From: Pomacea canaliculata
Lineage: Eukaryota > Mollusca > Gastropoda > Architaenioglossa > Ampullariidae
Assembly: GCF_003073045.1 (NCBI RefSeq)
Contig: NC_037592.1
Location: 18,433,844-18,497,843, forward strand
Direction: 5' to 3'
Length of the DNA stretch: 64,000 nucleotides
Shown here: positions 24,171 through 38,063 of the stretch, piece after piece
How positions within the stretch are numbered: position 1 is the stretch's first letter
Layout of the letters: each line of letters begins with the position of its first letter
Made by a program: the position numbers and the translations under genes
Notes under the pieces: generated by a model
What the model saw: only the letters and a program-made list of their open reading frames with translations
Databases searched by the model: none
What the model was told of the DNA's origin: nothing

Positions 24171-25758
24171 TGGAGCAGTAAACTTTTCCCAGTTGAACCC
24201 CTGTGGAGTGTGTACCTGACTAGGGTTAGGAAAGGTAAAGCAGTGCAGAGAGAAGCTGGCTTTGACATAGGTGGTCTCTAACAGCCCCCTTCACCACAAA
24301 TGTAAGGTCATTTGATTATCTCTTTTTATCAAAATCCTTACAATTACTATTTTTTATAAAAGAAATGATTCTTTAGTTTAACTAAAGCTTTCAATGACAA
24401 CTGAGTTTTCATGCTTCAATTAAGAACTAGAGAAATAAAAGTGATTTCGTATTACCTTGGTATAACGCAAAATAATTGGTTTTAGTTTTGTTTGAGTAAC
24501 TTATTCAGTCAGACATTATAAAAATTTTAATCCAGGGGAAAGAAACAATGATTACATTACAGAAATCATTTATAGTTTATAATCAGTAGGCTGCGCTGAA
24601 ACAGGGTCATCTATGTTGGTCAAATACAGATATGCTTTGAAAATCTAAAATGGTGCTAGGTAAATAAAATGTTATTTCATTACAAGTGTTTTTGAGTGTT
24701 TCATGACTAAAGTTGCACTTTTACTGCCACCATTTTGTTGTTGTCATTGGCTTCAAAACAAGTTGTGATTCATACATGAACAGTATGACTTATAAACCTT
24801 CACCAGATGTTTGCTTTTATTAGCAGTATTAAATAACAGACACAACACTTTTGCCAAACCACTAATATATTTGTTTCTTTTCACTACTGTTTGTAAGTAT
24901 TGGTTTCTTACTGTGCATTCTTCATTGGCATATTTGAATATAGCTTTATGTTTTAAGAATCTCCACCATTTGGGCAAAAAATAAAGATCCAGAACTAATA
25001 AGAGAAATTACATAATCCTTTCAGATTCTGTAAAGTGTTTTCCTATCATGCTTGCATCCTTTTGTTATTAAATTTCTTGACTAACTCATGACCTTTCATT
25101 AAAGAAAAAGTTTATAAATATAAAGGATTAATTAATGGTTAAAAATTGTTGTGATGGATTTTGCTTTCAAAAGATATACTGTAATCAATTGTGCCCTTTC
25201 CTGCTCAACTTACTTTGCCCATTTGACACTTTAGACAGCCTGTTTTGAGAATTCAGCATCTGAATAAACCGAAAAGCAACCATACTGATCTTTTTGACCT
25301 GAAGCTAGATATGTGATTCAAATTATTAAACTAAATAATACAAGGATGTAAGTAAAAACAGGCTGCTTGAGTTTTAATATTCTTAGATAATCATAATTAA
25401 GATTTTCAAAAGATTTATTTCCAGGTCCAGATGTGTGACACCTTAGTTTTAGAATGCATATTAAATAATTTTGTTTTTAATATTCGTGGAATTTAAGACA
25501 GATATTTGCTAGTCTTCAATATATGTACATACAATTTCCTGTTCAATTTTGCACACACACACTGATAATTCCTGTAAATAAATAGAGGTATACATGATCA
25601 AGATTCGTTAATTTTTTTATTATTATTTTTCTGTCAGTGTTTTTTGAAATGCTTTTTCACCATAAATTAAATGTGAACGAGAAATGGGCAAAAATTACTT
25701 TACAAGGTCTGAATTTGTCTCACATTTTTATCTGTCAGCTTGCAACATTTGGTAAGGC

Positions 25759-28700
25759 ATGATGGGTATCAAGCTGCAAGAAGCTGGTGTAGAACTGTTG
25801 ACATCATCAGGGGAGGCAATTGTGGCTGCTCATATCATGGGAGGTGTAGGAAAAGATGGTGTAAAACACATTTCAACAAACAGCAGCAATGGACAAGATG
25901 AACAGTATCATCATGATGAGCATAAAATCAATGAAAAGGTATATAAAATAGCTCTTGGTGAGTTTTCAAAAATTTATTTTATGAAGAATAATGTATAGAA
26001 GAGAAGAAATGCTTAGTTCACATTCTGTAGTATGCTAAAAGAACCAAAACCAAATTTTAAGATTGCTTCAGGTCTAAAGCAATTAAATTGTTAATATTTT
26101 TCCACTTCTGTGATATAGATTTTTTTCCCTTAGTACACAGCCTAGATTGCAACTATAGTCATGCAACCTTTGGTTGCTCCTCATTAAAGTAATAACTGGC
26201 AGATGAAGAAAGTAAATAACTGGGGTCCAGTGAGTTAAAGTTTGTGTTTAAACTGCATTGACCAGCGTTACTGTGCTTCTGCTTTTTGCAGTTTGATCAA
26301 ACCAGTACTAAAAAAAATGTAATAGATGAGGATTACTCTGCAAGTGATAAAATAGCCTCCCCTTATTTATTGTGGGCAGTCAGGTGGCGCATCTGCCACC
26401 AATGCAGTGAAGGTTGGTTGTCCTGGGTTCAGCTCTTGTCTCAGGCACGCTGTTCTTTCTCTGTATGTGGCATCTGTTTACAGGGCTGGCTGCCTTCCTG
26501 TGATATGGCCTTAGTTGCTGGCTCGAGTAAAATACCAGTTCCCTCCCCACTTATTCATTGTGCTTGTCATTCAAACAAATGCTTTTCATCATTCCTTATT
26601 TATGTTGAGGATTTCCCTTAATGCTTTTGTAATATCGTATGGCTTGAACTTTGTCAATTTTCTCTGCCTTGACATGCTTAACTAGTCCTAATGTTGATGT
26701 TTTCACAGTTTGCAACTCATTTGTTTCTTCAGTATATAGCTTTATTTTCCATCAGTACCCTAATTTTTTCCCACAGCCTACATGACTTACATTTGTGGCT
26801 TGAAAGAGTCCAATATTATATATATATTCAGACAGACAGTTTTAATAAGAAAAGATGGAAGGTATTCAGAGATTAAAATTAGGCTGAAGAATAACTGGGA
26901 TTCAAAGCATGTAAATGCAAGCACTTAAATGATAATAAGGCTTATGATGGCCATCTCTAATTGTTTGAGGAGTATTTTGAAAGCAAGTGATGTTTTTTCC
27001 TTGGATTACTCTTCTTATTTGTGACCTTTACTTTATTCCAGAATATTGTGACTGTGTAAAGAAAGCTCTTAGCTCCCATGGATTACCATCAAATACCTTG
27101 TCTTTGCAAATAGATAACATAGTATTAGATAATAACCTTATGTTGCAGCATGAAAACAACCACTAGGCTGTGCTGTTAGCTATAGTTTTCATCTTGTCCA
27201 CATCCACATATTAAATTGCATCATCCATTAGGCCCTTTTGGTTCCTAAAATATCTACCTTCAGTATTTTATACCTGTACGATTGTTCCTCAGCTGTTCAG
27301 AAAAGTAATCTATGGAAATCATTTTCCTTAAAATAGTGTGTTGGTTTCTTTCTTTTTTCTCATTAGAAAGATAAAATGTCCTATTTCTAAAATTTGCATC
27401 AAAAGCATTTTGTTTTCATTTGGAGATCTTAGACCAGACTGTTGGTTATACTTCTCAGCAACTTCATTTGCCTATTGTAACAATTACCTATTGAACAAAA
27501 TAAAGTATTAAGTCACATTCAAGTAATTCATCAATTAGCTGCTTAAAAGTTTTGTTAGGTTTGCTTTTCAGGCATGGTGTGTAATTCAAAACATAGAACT
27601 TATATAATACTGGATATAGATTTGTAGAGATATTTTTCCATGATGTTTGTTTACAAAGTTTGATTATCAGTGGTCTGAGTTTTATTTGCTTTTTTGTACA
27701 GGTGCCCACTCATAGTAAGATCCTGACATCTCTTGTAGCTGGAGCCCTTGCAGGATCCGTTGCTAAAACTGTTATTGCCCCTTTAGATCGCACCAAAATC
27801 AACTTCCAAGGTGAGACTCAAAACTAATTGCCAATCAGCAGAGCATGGAAAAATTACTTTTTCTTGAAAACAATCCTGTTTTGTTTTGTAATAAGTGTGT
27901 GTGTGCACACATGTGCTTGCATATAAATGTATGGTTGCATGCCTACATATTTATGTGTGTGTATGCTTGTAGGTTTGGAAATGCAGTCTTTACCACCACC
28001 AAGTGCAAAAGCATACATGGCATGTAGATTCTCATGGATATGAAATTTGCATATTTCTTACATATTCAAAGTTATAAAATTTTGTTTTGATTTTTGAAAT
28101 ACTCCACTTTTTGCTTTTCAGTTGCCAACAAACCTTTTTCATTCGGCAAAGCTTTGAGCTTCTTGTATAAAAGTGCAAAAAATGAAGGGATCCTGTCCCT
28201 ATGGCGGGGGAACTCTGCCACCATGGCACGCATTGTGCCCTATGCTGCCATCCAGTATGCTGCTCATGAGCAGTTTAAAATTATGCTTAATCCTAGTAAG
28301 ACCAAGAAGTAAGCAATACAGTTTTACAGCAATATCCCTTTTTCCAGTGTTTGTTTGGGTTTTTTAAAATTGGTTTTGAGTGTCCTAGTGAGAATGACAA
28401 TAAGACTTTAAAGTATCACTTTTAAAAGCTTTGCCTTAGGACTAACAGTTTCTTATTATTCTGGAGGATGAGTTTAACCAGTTTGCTATGTTTTTTAGCT
28501 ATCTTTTACCCATGTTAGCTTCCTCTTTATACTTTGTTTTTCTACAGGAAGTTTGTCCAAGTTTATAAGACAACTGAAATTTCAGCATAACTCTGAAATA
28601 TATGATTTTATTGACTATATGATTGTAAAAATCATGCATAGAACATATAGAAATAGTTATTAGAAACAATTATAATGTAGCACACAATCAAAAAATGTGT

Positions 28701-30665
28701 GAGGGTCTTTGTTATGTAGATATTTAGGTAGGAGATAGTATGAGCCTGTATTAACTGACAGTATATTTTTAAGGACTTGATAAAATTCAAATGACAAGAA
28801 CAGCAATTTTGATTGCAGACATTTGCCACCAGCTCGCCGCTTCCTTGCAGGGTCATTAGCTGGGGTCACCTCTGTAGCCTGCACCTATCCGCTTGATCTT
28901 GTCAGAGCTCGCATGGCAGTCACTGCTCGTGACAGGTAAACGTTGTACACAAACAGTTGTTAAAATGTCCCGATGGTGTTTTTCAGAAAATCAAAATACT
29001 TTATTATATTTTTATGCTTTAAATCTGAAAAAAATAATGCTGTTTGCCTGTGATAGTCTTATTGTCCACTCAGTTTTTGTTTCAGAGCTAGAAAACATGA
29101 CAGGTATTTACTTCACAGCTGTTTTCTTGCAATGTCTTGATGCTCTCTTTGAAGCTTGAAGTGCACATTTAAGTAAATTATAAGAAGTGCAATGCATTTT
29201 GACCTTATTCTAGCTATTAACTTTGCCTGCATTATGATTTATGCAAAACTGCAGGATAACAATATTTTTTCAGTGCTTTAATTTTTTTCAGGTATCACAA
29301 TATTGTAGAGGTTTTCCTCAAGATTTACAGGGAAGAGGGCCCCAGGACAATGTACCGTGGTTTCACACCTACCATGCTAGGTTCCATTCCATATTCTGGC
29401 ACAAGCTTTTTTACCTATGAGAGTCTTAAGAAATTCCATGCAGGTAGTTTTGACTTTTTATAGACATGTGTAGCTACTTTTTTTTATAAAGAAATTGCAA
29501 GGGAAATTGGAGAGTGGGCTTAAATGATCTAAGATTTTTTTTTTCTTAGTGAAAGTTTTTCAAACATGGCAGTCTTCATGAATTAGCCTTTAAGCTGTGA
29601 TGTAGATGCAACTGTAGGTAAACAATTCCTTTGTGATCTAAGAATTTTGATTGAGTGTGATTCAAAACTGTTAGTTAAAAGTTAGTTATCAGTATCTATC
29701 AATTAAGCCCAACTTAAAGTACATGGTTCGCTTGCCTCTTACTTTTAAAAACAAGCCCTTCCTTTTTCTGCCTTTACTGGAGAGCACACAGACCTTGTTT
29801 TTCCCTCTTGAGGATTGTATAATTTAATTTGTTATTTTCAATTTCCTTGTCATCGTTTATTTTAAGCGATTAAAAGTTTTGGGGAAAATTAATCTAACTT
29901 GCCAAGTAATGTGAATAGATTTTTTAATTTTTACATTTTAGAGACATTCAAAGGTCGAGATCCTAATCCAGTAGAAAGGTTGATATTTGGAGCCTGTGCT
30001 GGATTGCTGGGACAGTCTGCTTCATATCCTCTGGACATTGTCCGGCGCCGTATGCAGACAGCAGGTACTTGTGTGTAATTATATACAGCAATAAAACAAT
30101 GATACTAAAGTATGTAAGTACATGGTCCTTAAGTGCTAAGCATTAATTTTGTTTTTCTACCTTTCTTAATAGTTTAATTTCTTTAGAACTTAAGAACACT
30201 GTTGAGGAAAAGCTTTCACCTGCAACGATATTGTGGATCAACAAAACCTTCCTACTCTCATCTATATTCTTTAGCATAAGTTTTATTGTTTTATGTGAAC
30301 CAGTTAGTGAAACAATAGGTGCTTAGTTGTTTTGCTATTCAGCTGAAATTAGCTTTTTTCATGAGCATGAGTATGATAATATTTTCATAGAATCTAGTAG
30401 CCATTAAAATTATGATAGCAAACTCAGCCAGTTTTGTGTCTTGTCTTTATTATCAGGAGTCATGGGTCATGCCCAAGATTACACATCAATCATAGGTACA
30501 GCTCGGCAGATTGTTGCTGAAGAAGGTGTGATCCAGGGCTTGTATAAAGGGCTAAGTATGAACTGGATCAAAGGGCCGATTGCTGTTGGTGTCAGCTTCA
30601 TGACTTTTGACCTCACACAGCGCTGGCTTCGAAGACTAGAGGTTTTTCATGATGGTGTACGGTAA
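25759..30665 (+). CDS. SLC25A42: SLC25A42-like mitochondrial carrier (CoA/adenine-nucleotide carrier family)
   Basis: Seven coding exons: 25759-25938, 27702-27810, 28122-28308, 28819-28935, 29292-29443, 29942-30064, 30457-30665 (TAA). Phases agree at every junction and the 1,077 bases are open, giving 358 residues. Three mitochondrial-carrier repeats are visible with the signature motifs PLDRTK, PLDLVR and PLDIVR, each preceded by a GxxAGxxxx helix ([33 protein letters not shown]). The matrix-loop motifs [20 protein letters not shown] and [15 protein letters not shown] are also present. The sequence matches my recollection of SLC25A42, the inner-membrane carrier exchanging CoA/dephospho-CoA for adenine nucleotides, better than neighbours such as SLC25A16. 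Residues 1-60 form a variable, His/Asn/Lys-rich N-terminus. The start ATGATGGG is the first in frame after a TAA at 25753-25755 in the same exon. No frameshift is seen. Confidence 0.93.
26375..26600 (+). mobile_element. tRNA-derived SINE copy, in intron 1 of the SLC25A42-like gene
   Basis: Homologous to 32040-32262. Shared order: CACCAATRCAGTGAAG, a B-box-like CTGGGTTCA segment, CTGTTTAC, GATATRGCCTTAGTTGCTGGCTC, then an ACCAGTT stretch. The GGTTCA box is what a Pol III internal promoter would need. Confidence 0.7.
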
Positions 30666-31079
30666 CCTTCCCCTATACAAGGGATAAACATTTGTTGCAG
30701 AAGTTTTACAGTGAGCACTCAGAGTGCCTGTCATTGTATATTTAAAGTCTTTAAAAAATGTGATATGTACATCTGTACCAGCGGGTGTCAACTATTTTGT
30801 AGAGAATGTATCAGATGAAAAGTTTGCTTTGTGTGTGAGTGCAGACAAGGGCATTTGGGTGTGGTTTTGACATGTTGTTGTGCACATTCATGTCATTTTT
30901 GTCACTTTTTTTTACCCCAGACTAGCTTACAACAAGCTTCCTGACTATAAAATTTGGTAACTGTGTGTGTACATGTTGCTGACAGCAATTCAAGTTTTGA
31001 GTGCTACTTCTACAATAGAGAGTACACAAAATATTGGTATGAAATGATGACAACTGACATGAGTATGCATAAAAAGAAT

Positions 31080-31085
31080 ATTAAA
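31080..31085 (+). promoter_or_regulatory. Candidate poly(A) signal ATTAAA of the SLC25A42-like gene
   Basis: ATTAAA about 415 bp after the stop codon; a canonical AATAAA follows at 31270-31275. Choice between them is open. Confidence 0.35.
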
Positions 31086-32039
31086 TCACGTTTTTCTTTT
31101 TCTTTGCGAATACTAAAAAGCAGTTTATAATTACACAAACAATGTTTGCTTAATAAGATTAAGACTAACATGGTCACTATTTTTATAAAAGTAATTTTTA
31201 TAAAAAGTAATCTTTATTACACACCAAACATTGATTCTTAAGATTTATTATTTTTCCCCAAAATTATCTAATAAAAATCTTAAGCTGCCTCATTATCCCT
31301 GAAATAGCATCAAAATCATTTCAGTGAAGATAAGTTGCAGGTAGATCTTCTAATTAAGTTGTTCACTGATGTGCTTTGCAATCAATGTGGATGAATTGAT
31401 GCAATCGAGCTGTAGCAGTGAAAGCATTCACATCTGTGAATGCAAAGGAGTAGTTAAGGCATGATTACCACATTGATTATTTTACCCTGCTTGAATATTT
31501 CTCAAATAGAGAATGTAATGTGATGCAACTGTTTCATTTATAATTTTCCATGAAAATTTATTGCAACATCAATATCCTTTACGTTTGCGCAACAAGAAGC
31601 ATTTTTCCCCTGCCTCATGCAGTGAACAGTTGATATTAGGAAACACCTTCCACTGCTAGAGTGTCAATGTGTAAAAGGTGCATGCTCTTTTCTTTAATTT
31701 CTTACAATTCCAAGCGAACCCAGTATTTTTATATGTATATTTAAATATCCTTTTAAAAATCCCAGCAAAATGAAATTATCTCTTAGAGGAGAGGTAATTA
31801 TAGTTAAAAACTCTACCAACATGAGCCTATGTGCATAACTTTCAAAATGGAAAGAAAAAAACAAGACTCCTATTATGAAAAGGTACATAAAGTATTCTTG
31901 ATGTCTTGTTTCCATAAAGTCTTGTGATTGGTAGCTCTGTGCATCGATGAAAATTGTTATGACTAGCACCTTGGATCATGATACTGATTGCAGTAGTTAA
32001 CCATGTTCCCCATCATTGAGGGGGGGACGGCGGTTAAAT

Positions 32040-32262
32040 GTCACACAAGTTAGCGCCTGTCACCAATACAGTGAAGATTAGCTGTTCTGGGTTCAAATCT
32101 TTTCTTGTGCATGCTTGTCTGTCTCTGCATGTGGAATCTGTTTTACTGGACTGACAGCTTTGCCATGATATAGCCTTAGTTGCTGGCTCAGTGTCAAACA
32201 CCAGTTTTTCCCCCACACGCATATACAATCATTGGAGTAGCATTCTTGACATTTGATTTTGT
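32040..32262 (+). mobile_element. tRNA-derived SINE copy
   Basis: Second copy of the 26375 element in the same orientation. It contains CTGGGTTCAAATC (B-box-like) and CCTTAGTTGCTGGCTC. It lies about 200 bp from the minus-strand LINE relic. Confidence 0.7.
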
Positions 32263-32599
32263 ATGGGGAAGATGAGTATGAAGCTTTGATTGATCTTGAT
32301 GGTATCAGCAGCCTGTGTTCTATAAGAAACATAATTGCTTCAAGGAGCTTATTATCATAGAAGTAATAATAATGTGAATTTATAACATGCAGCATCATGA
32401 CCAAGATATATTGCACTATCTGTGCAGACCAATAATGATAAATGAAATATAACAGCCAGTGGACAGTGAGGTACGTAAAGTCACACTGTACAACATAAGA
32501 TGAGGTACAAGAGTAGAGTGTAAAACAGTGGATGAAGGGACGTAAATACTATAAACAATAAGATGAAGTCGTTACATGGTGGTTAGCATGACATTATTG

Positions 32600-33890
32600 C
32601 CAGGGAGTTAAGAATGGTAATTCAGGGATAGTACTTTGTGAACAGACATGTTTTCAGAGACTGTTTGAATGTAGTCTTGGAGTCCGAGTGACGAATGTGA
32701 TGTGGAAGAGAGTTCCACTGCTTAGCAGCACAAACGGAGAATGTATGTTACTGTTTTTCGTGGTAGGGATGGACAGAATGCAGTAGTCTGATGAGGAGCG
32801 AAGGTTTCGGGCAGGAATGTGGACAGACAAAATTTCAGTATAGTGGGGAGAGGAGCCATCAAAGAATCCATAGCATACAGTTTAGAGCTTGTAGTTCATT
32901 CTAGCTTGGTAAGCAATGAAGAGAGTGAAAAGTGCTGTGACATGCTTCCACTTGCAAGTCCAGAAAACGAGACAAGCAGGTGAATTTTGGACTTTCTGAA
33001 GCTTATCAATGAGGTACTGTGGAAGCCAGCAAGAAGAGAGTTGCAGTAGTCTAGTCAGAACAAATAAGCTGATGAGAATTTTGGTGGTTGAGATGGACAG
33101 AGTATGACGAATGGAGCTGATCTTCCAGAGCTCATAGTATGCAGAACGGCAGATGTGAGAAACATGCTTATCAAGAGACATGTCAGCAGACATTATGTAA
33201 TCTAAGTTACGTGTTGAAGTACAAAAGAACATCGGCATCTCTTACCCGAGCAGAGACAGGCAGTGAAGGGTAAACTCCACTCTTCTCTTTGAAAAAATTA
33301 AAGCTTTTGTTTTTTCATCATTTAGTTTTGACTTGTTGTGGGTCATCTATTGTCTAATATCAGAAATACAATCTTGGATGTTTTGGATAACGGTGTGTGC
33401 CTGAGAAGGAGAACAGCTGGTATACAGCTGAGTGTCATCAACGAAGGATTGATCAGATATAGAGTGAGATTGAATTAAAGTAGTAAGTGGCTTCATGTAC
33501 ATGATAAAGAGGATGGGACCAAGTACAGAACCTTGGGGAACTCCTGAGTGAATAGAGACTGCTGGAGACATGCAACCATTCACTATAACCGAGTTCTGAG
33601 AGATATGACTGAATCCAGTTGAACGGGGAGCCTGAGATACCATAGAGCATACTGAGTATGAATGAGAGTAGTGTGGTGCATAGTATCAAAGGCAGCAGAC
33701 AGGTCCAACATTGTGAGAAATGATATCACCTCTGTCCAGAGCAGACAAAATGTTTGTCACCTTAAGCAGGGCAGTCTCAGTGCTACGAAAAGGCTGATAA
33801 GCAGACTGTGATGCAGAAATCAAATGAAGGAGGAGTAATATTATTGACACGGCATTTCTTACTGGTAATAGTATAAACACATTCTATTTT
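32600..33890 (-). mobile_element. 5'-truncated, decayed non-LTR retrotransposon (CR1/L2-like LINE), reverse transcriptase and C-terminal part
   Basis: Read on the minus strand from 33880 downward: QSAYQPFRSTETALLKVT (RT motif 1 region), GISGSPFNWIQSYLS, SGVPQGSVLGPILFIMY, FVDDTQLY (normally FADDTQLY), NKSKLNDEKT, then DKHVSHICRSAYYELWKISS, KLQKVQNSPACLVF, and finally FSVCAAKQWNSLPHHIR with LKTCLF near 32640-32750. Motif order is right but spread over several frames, so it is dead. The clade is judged from motif style. It lies between the carrier and Rieske genes. Confidence 0.88.
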
Positions 33891-33899
33891 GGGGGGAAA

Positions 33900-36890
33900 A
33901 TAATAGATTTGTCATCGTTGGTAAACAATAGGCTGACACAATGTTGACCTTTTTTTGCATATGGTATATTTACGAATTATAAGAAATCTGTACTGCCTAT
34001 GGTCACTGGCTTTTTTCATTTTGTTTATTTATTTTTAGATGGCTTTCTGACCCAGGATTGAAAAACATCTGAAAACATGTCTGACCCAGGATTGCAATTA
34101 ACATGCTTCACCCCATCCTTATGATGTCTGAGTTTGAACAGGCTGGAAAATAATTTGGAATGCATTTGTATTAATGTATTTGTTTTATTGGAAGTGGTTT
34201 TGGTGAATGCCTTTTGTTATGCTGATTTATGGAGTTACTTTGTAATGCACTAGTCATTTAATCTGTGTATTGCATATTATAAGCAAGCAGTCTTAGAAGT
34301 CATGAAAAAAAAATCTTCAAAACTTTTGAGATTATTGTAGTTTACCCTTAAAAAAAAAATCGCTCTGCCATGGAGGACTGCAGACTGCAGGTAAGAATAA
34401 TAAAATTAGGCCCTTTTATAAGAGCTCCTGATGAGTGCAACACCAACGTGGCTTTCTTCGTGCTTGCTATCTGTGCTTAGAGTCTACCAGAAGCTGGATT
34501 ATTGCAGAAGTCTTTCTCATTATTTCATGTTATCTATTATTTCAAGTCTCAACTGCAACTCTTTGCCTTTTCTGTACCTGACCTGAAAATCTGCTGTATT
34601 ACTATATTAATATTTTTTACACATCTTACGTTTCTCCCATACAAATTTTAGGAGTTCTGTCTTTACATATTGCGCTACTGCCTTATTTGTTGTCTGAAAA
34701 TATAATTCTCTTAACTGCAATATTCCTTTTACTGCCTGATAACTTACATTGTTTGCTCTTTAACCATTTAAGTGCCTGCACACTATATTTTTTTTCACCA
34801 TTATGTAGAAATTGTTTAGGGCATTGTCAACTGCTGGCATTACTGCCAGAGTGCCTTTAGATTTTTGCAGAAAAGATGAGTGTTACGTTTTTTGATATCA
34901 CACTCCTTTTATTGCAATGTGGTCTGTAATAACTGCTAGAAGAAAACACTTCTTCATCCCTTCAAATTACTAGTGGGATTTTCTTTAGCTTTTTTACTTT
35001 TGTGTGTTTGCATTCATTCAACATATATGAAACATCACTTAACAAAGAGGATGAACATCTCACTATGTAACATTCACCTCTAAAATGTATCTGTTTACAT
35101 AATGTCATATGATTTACAACAGGTAGAGCTAATGAAAATGATATTTAAGAGCACTAGTTTTGTATTATTAAGAGCTGGTAGTCACGGCTGCCATTAAATA
35201 ATCACAGGGGTCAGGCTAGAAGACACAGAAGCAAACTATTTAAAGTTTTGTAGTCCTCATAAACAGTTAAGCTTGCTAAACAGTTGGTGAAGCTAGGTGG
35301 AATGTGGGTAGTGATGATATTTTAAACAATAATGTACAACTTAGTCATGTGCTATAACTCATCATCAATCCTGACTGCTTCTATGCAACACATAACTAAG
35401 ATCTGTATGCAAGTCCAACAAATGGTAAAGAATTTGATAATGGCCCACTTTGTGTAACACTCACACTGGCCTAAAAGAAGGGTCACACTTAAGAAGTTCT
35501 TAAAAAATTAGAACTGAAGCAAACTTGATTTGAGACTTGGCACTCTATAAATACTGACATTCGTAACAAAATTGTCTTGTTCTGCCATAAGGTCAGAACT
35601 CTGTACTGATGGAACAGGAGTACATTGAGAAGTAGATCTGTGACAAGATATTGAGGGCTGCTGAATTTCTGTTCTAGACAGTAGTTGTTTGAAATAACTT
35701 TTTTTGTGTGCACTAGTTGGTAGCTAGTCAAGGTAACCAGATTCTGAAATGACAAATGCTTGCTCTATGTAGATGCATAGAGAGGGAAGATAAATATTTT
35801 TTTCTGTCCTCTTTAGTAACATACACCCTTTATCTTTTGTTATGTATGTTGCAGCTTATCAAAAGCCTAAAAACTGTTTTTGTAAAAATTTTTAAATACA
35901 TTCAAGTTAATCTTTAAAATGTTAATCTTTTGGCTATTATGTAGTACTCTCAGTACTAGTACCCAGACTGAACAGTTGCTGATATAATTTAAAGCAACTG
36001 AGTTAGAAAGTTGTGCCTCAGGGTGTGTACATAATGTGCAATTTCTTATTGAAATCATAAGCGATTAACTTCATAAATTTATTACAGCCTGTCAGTGCAC
36101 TTGTAAATGTTGGAACAGATTTTGTGCAATTCAGGTAATGAGGTCGTCTTGTATGACCTTGATCCAATGCCAGTAAATGTGTGCACAGTGAAAAGAAATG
36201 AAAAATGTGTGTGTGTAAGTGATTCAGTGTTGGTGATGATTTTCGGCTGTGGTGAGCCATAATAGATGAACATTTGCTCTGTACGAGCCCATTTTTGCAA
36301 GGTAGATGTTGGGATGGCTTGATTTGCAAGTAGTATGCAGCTATATTTTTGTGATGTTTGAATATGAACTGTGTGTTCACAAAAAATAAAAATAAACAGA
36401 CAATTTCCATTCTGGTTCACCTTTCCTTTAGTGTTAAGCAGCGGCATTCTTAAAAAATATACAAACTAGAACATTATTTACAAAAGACTTATTTTTAGCA
36501 AAAGAGATTAAAACACAAGTTAATGAGAAAATTTACTTTTGTTATGGATTTTTTTTTAACTTCTTCTTGATTAAGACCACTGATACACATGCCAAAAAGG
36601 TGAAAATTTTTATTTAACTATAAATAGTGCACAATCATTCTGCAGCTATTAAACCAAGGATAGATACATCATGAGCCAAAATTGTCCTACCAAGGATAAT
36701 GCTAATAATAATTACTTATACATCAATAAGAATACATAGTTAACATTGCAGTGATTCTAGTAAAGACATAAAATAACTGGCAACAGCAGTGGAATGATGA
36801 AATATATGATGTGATGTCAAATCATCACGCTGCAAACAGCCAAAACTGTCAGGATGATGCAATCATAATCTTGCATGTCCATGGGCTATT
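33900..36890. other. Intergenic region, no gene recognised
   Basis: AT-rich sequence between the LINE relic and the next SINE-like element. Open frames on both strands are short, of low complexity and without motifs. Confidence 0.5.
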
Positions 36891-36904
36891 TAGTTTTGCA
36901 GTGT

Positions 36905-37215
36905 AGTCGGTTGGTGGTGACAGTGAGACCTGGGTGTTGTGGATTCCTATCGTGGCTCTGACATACCTTTCTTAGGATGTGACACCTGTTTAGAGCGCTG
37001 TCAGTGGGTTAGATTTTGTTGGGTTTTTTTTTTTTTTTTGGTGGGGGGGGGACGTAGTACTTGGGTTTCCTCTTTCACCTTTCATATACATAATTGGCCA
37101 ACGTGTGATATCTTGTATTTTCATCTAGCATTGCATGTGCCTGCATGCTAAGAACTTTGAGACTGGCTGGTGTTAAAAAAAGGGGCTATATAAATATGTT
37201 ATTATTTATTATTAA
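36905..37215 (+). mobile_element. SINE-like element with GCTATATAAAT...TTATTATT tail
   Basis: Starts with a tRNA-like segment (TAGTCGGTTGGTGGTGACAG, GGATTCCTATC), has an internal poly-T/poly-G stretch at 37026-37050, and ends with GAGACTGGCTGGTGTT, an A run and GGGGCTATATAAATATG followed by TTATT repeats. Such tails are common in molluscan tRNA-derived SINEs. Confidence 0.6.
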
Positions 37216-38063
37216 TTACAAGGTAGTGATTTATGATATTTGTCTTTCCTAAGTCACTGACTTTTTAAAGATATTTTTCTAAATACACATTACAATTGAT
37301 AATTTTGTAATGCAGAATATGGTGGATGTATTTTATGCATTGTGCTTATTATGACTTGTTTGTTTTTCATCAATTATGTGATACTAATGTCGCTGACATA
37401 TTTTAGGCCCTGTAACACCCTTTATTTTATTTTTTTTAACCAGTGGAGACAGCTGAAAAGCTATAAGTGAGCAATGAATGGACTGCATGTCAGATGATGA
37501 CATATACAAGTGTTCTTCTTTACTATTGTGAAACAAATCATTTTCCATATTGGGTTTTCACTATTTATAAAAATTAGAGTTTTTATAATAACAGGTGAAG
37601 ATCGACACAAAAGATGAATGTCCCAAGTAAAAAAATTTGGCTTTTCAGAACATAACAATGTAAATAATCTGTGACATGTCTGCTTTGAAAAAGTTTGTAT
37701 AAATCAGACTAGAGTAAAATATAGAAAACAAATAATTTTTCTGTGAAAAATAATATGCATTATCTACTTATTTAAGCAAGAGAGTACTTGGTGAAAAATG
37801 GAGGATCTCTTAAAGACATTTCAAGGTTATTTAACATAGAGTATTTTAATGGGAAATGTATTGCACATTTGAAATTTTTATAATTAACTTGATATGGAGA
37901 TCAATAAACTGCACCAGGTCTTAGGGCACAATACTAATCATTTAATATCAAACCTTGCAACAGCAGCAGCAAAACTTTTAATCTGAGCAATCAAGGAAAA
38001 AAGAGTGTAGCAAGCACTATATCTAAACATTAAAAATTCCATATAAAAAGAAAAGGAGCAGTA

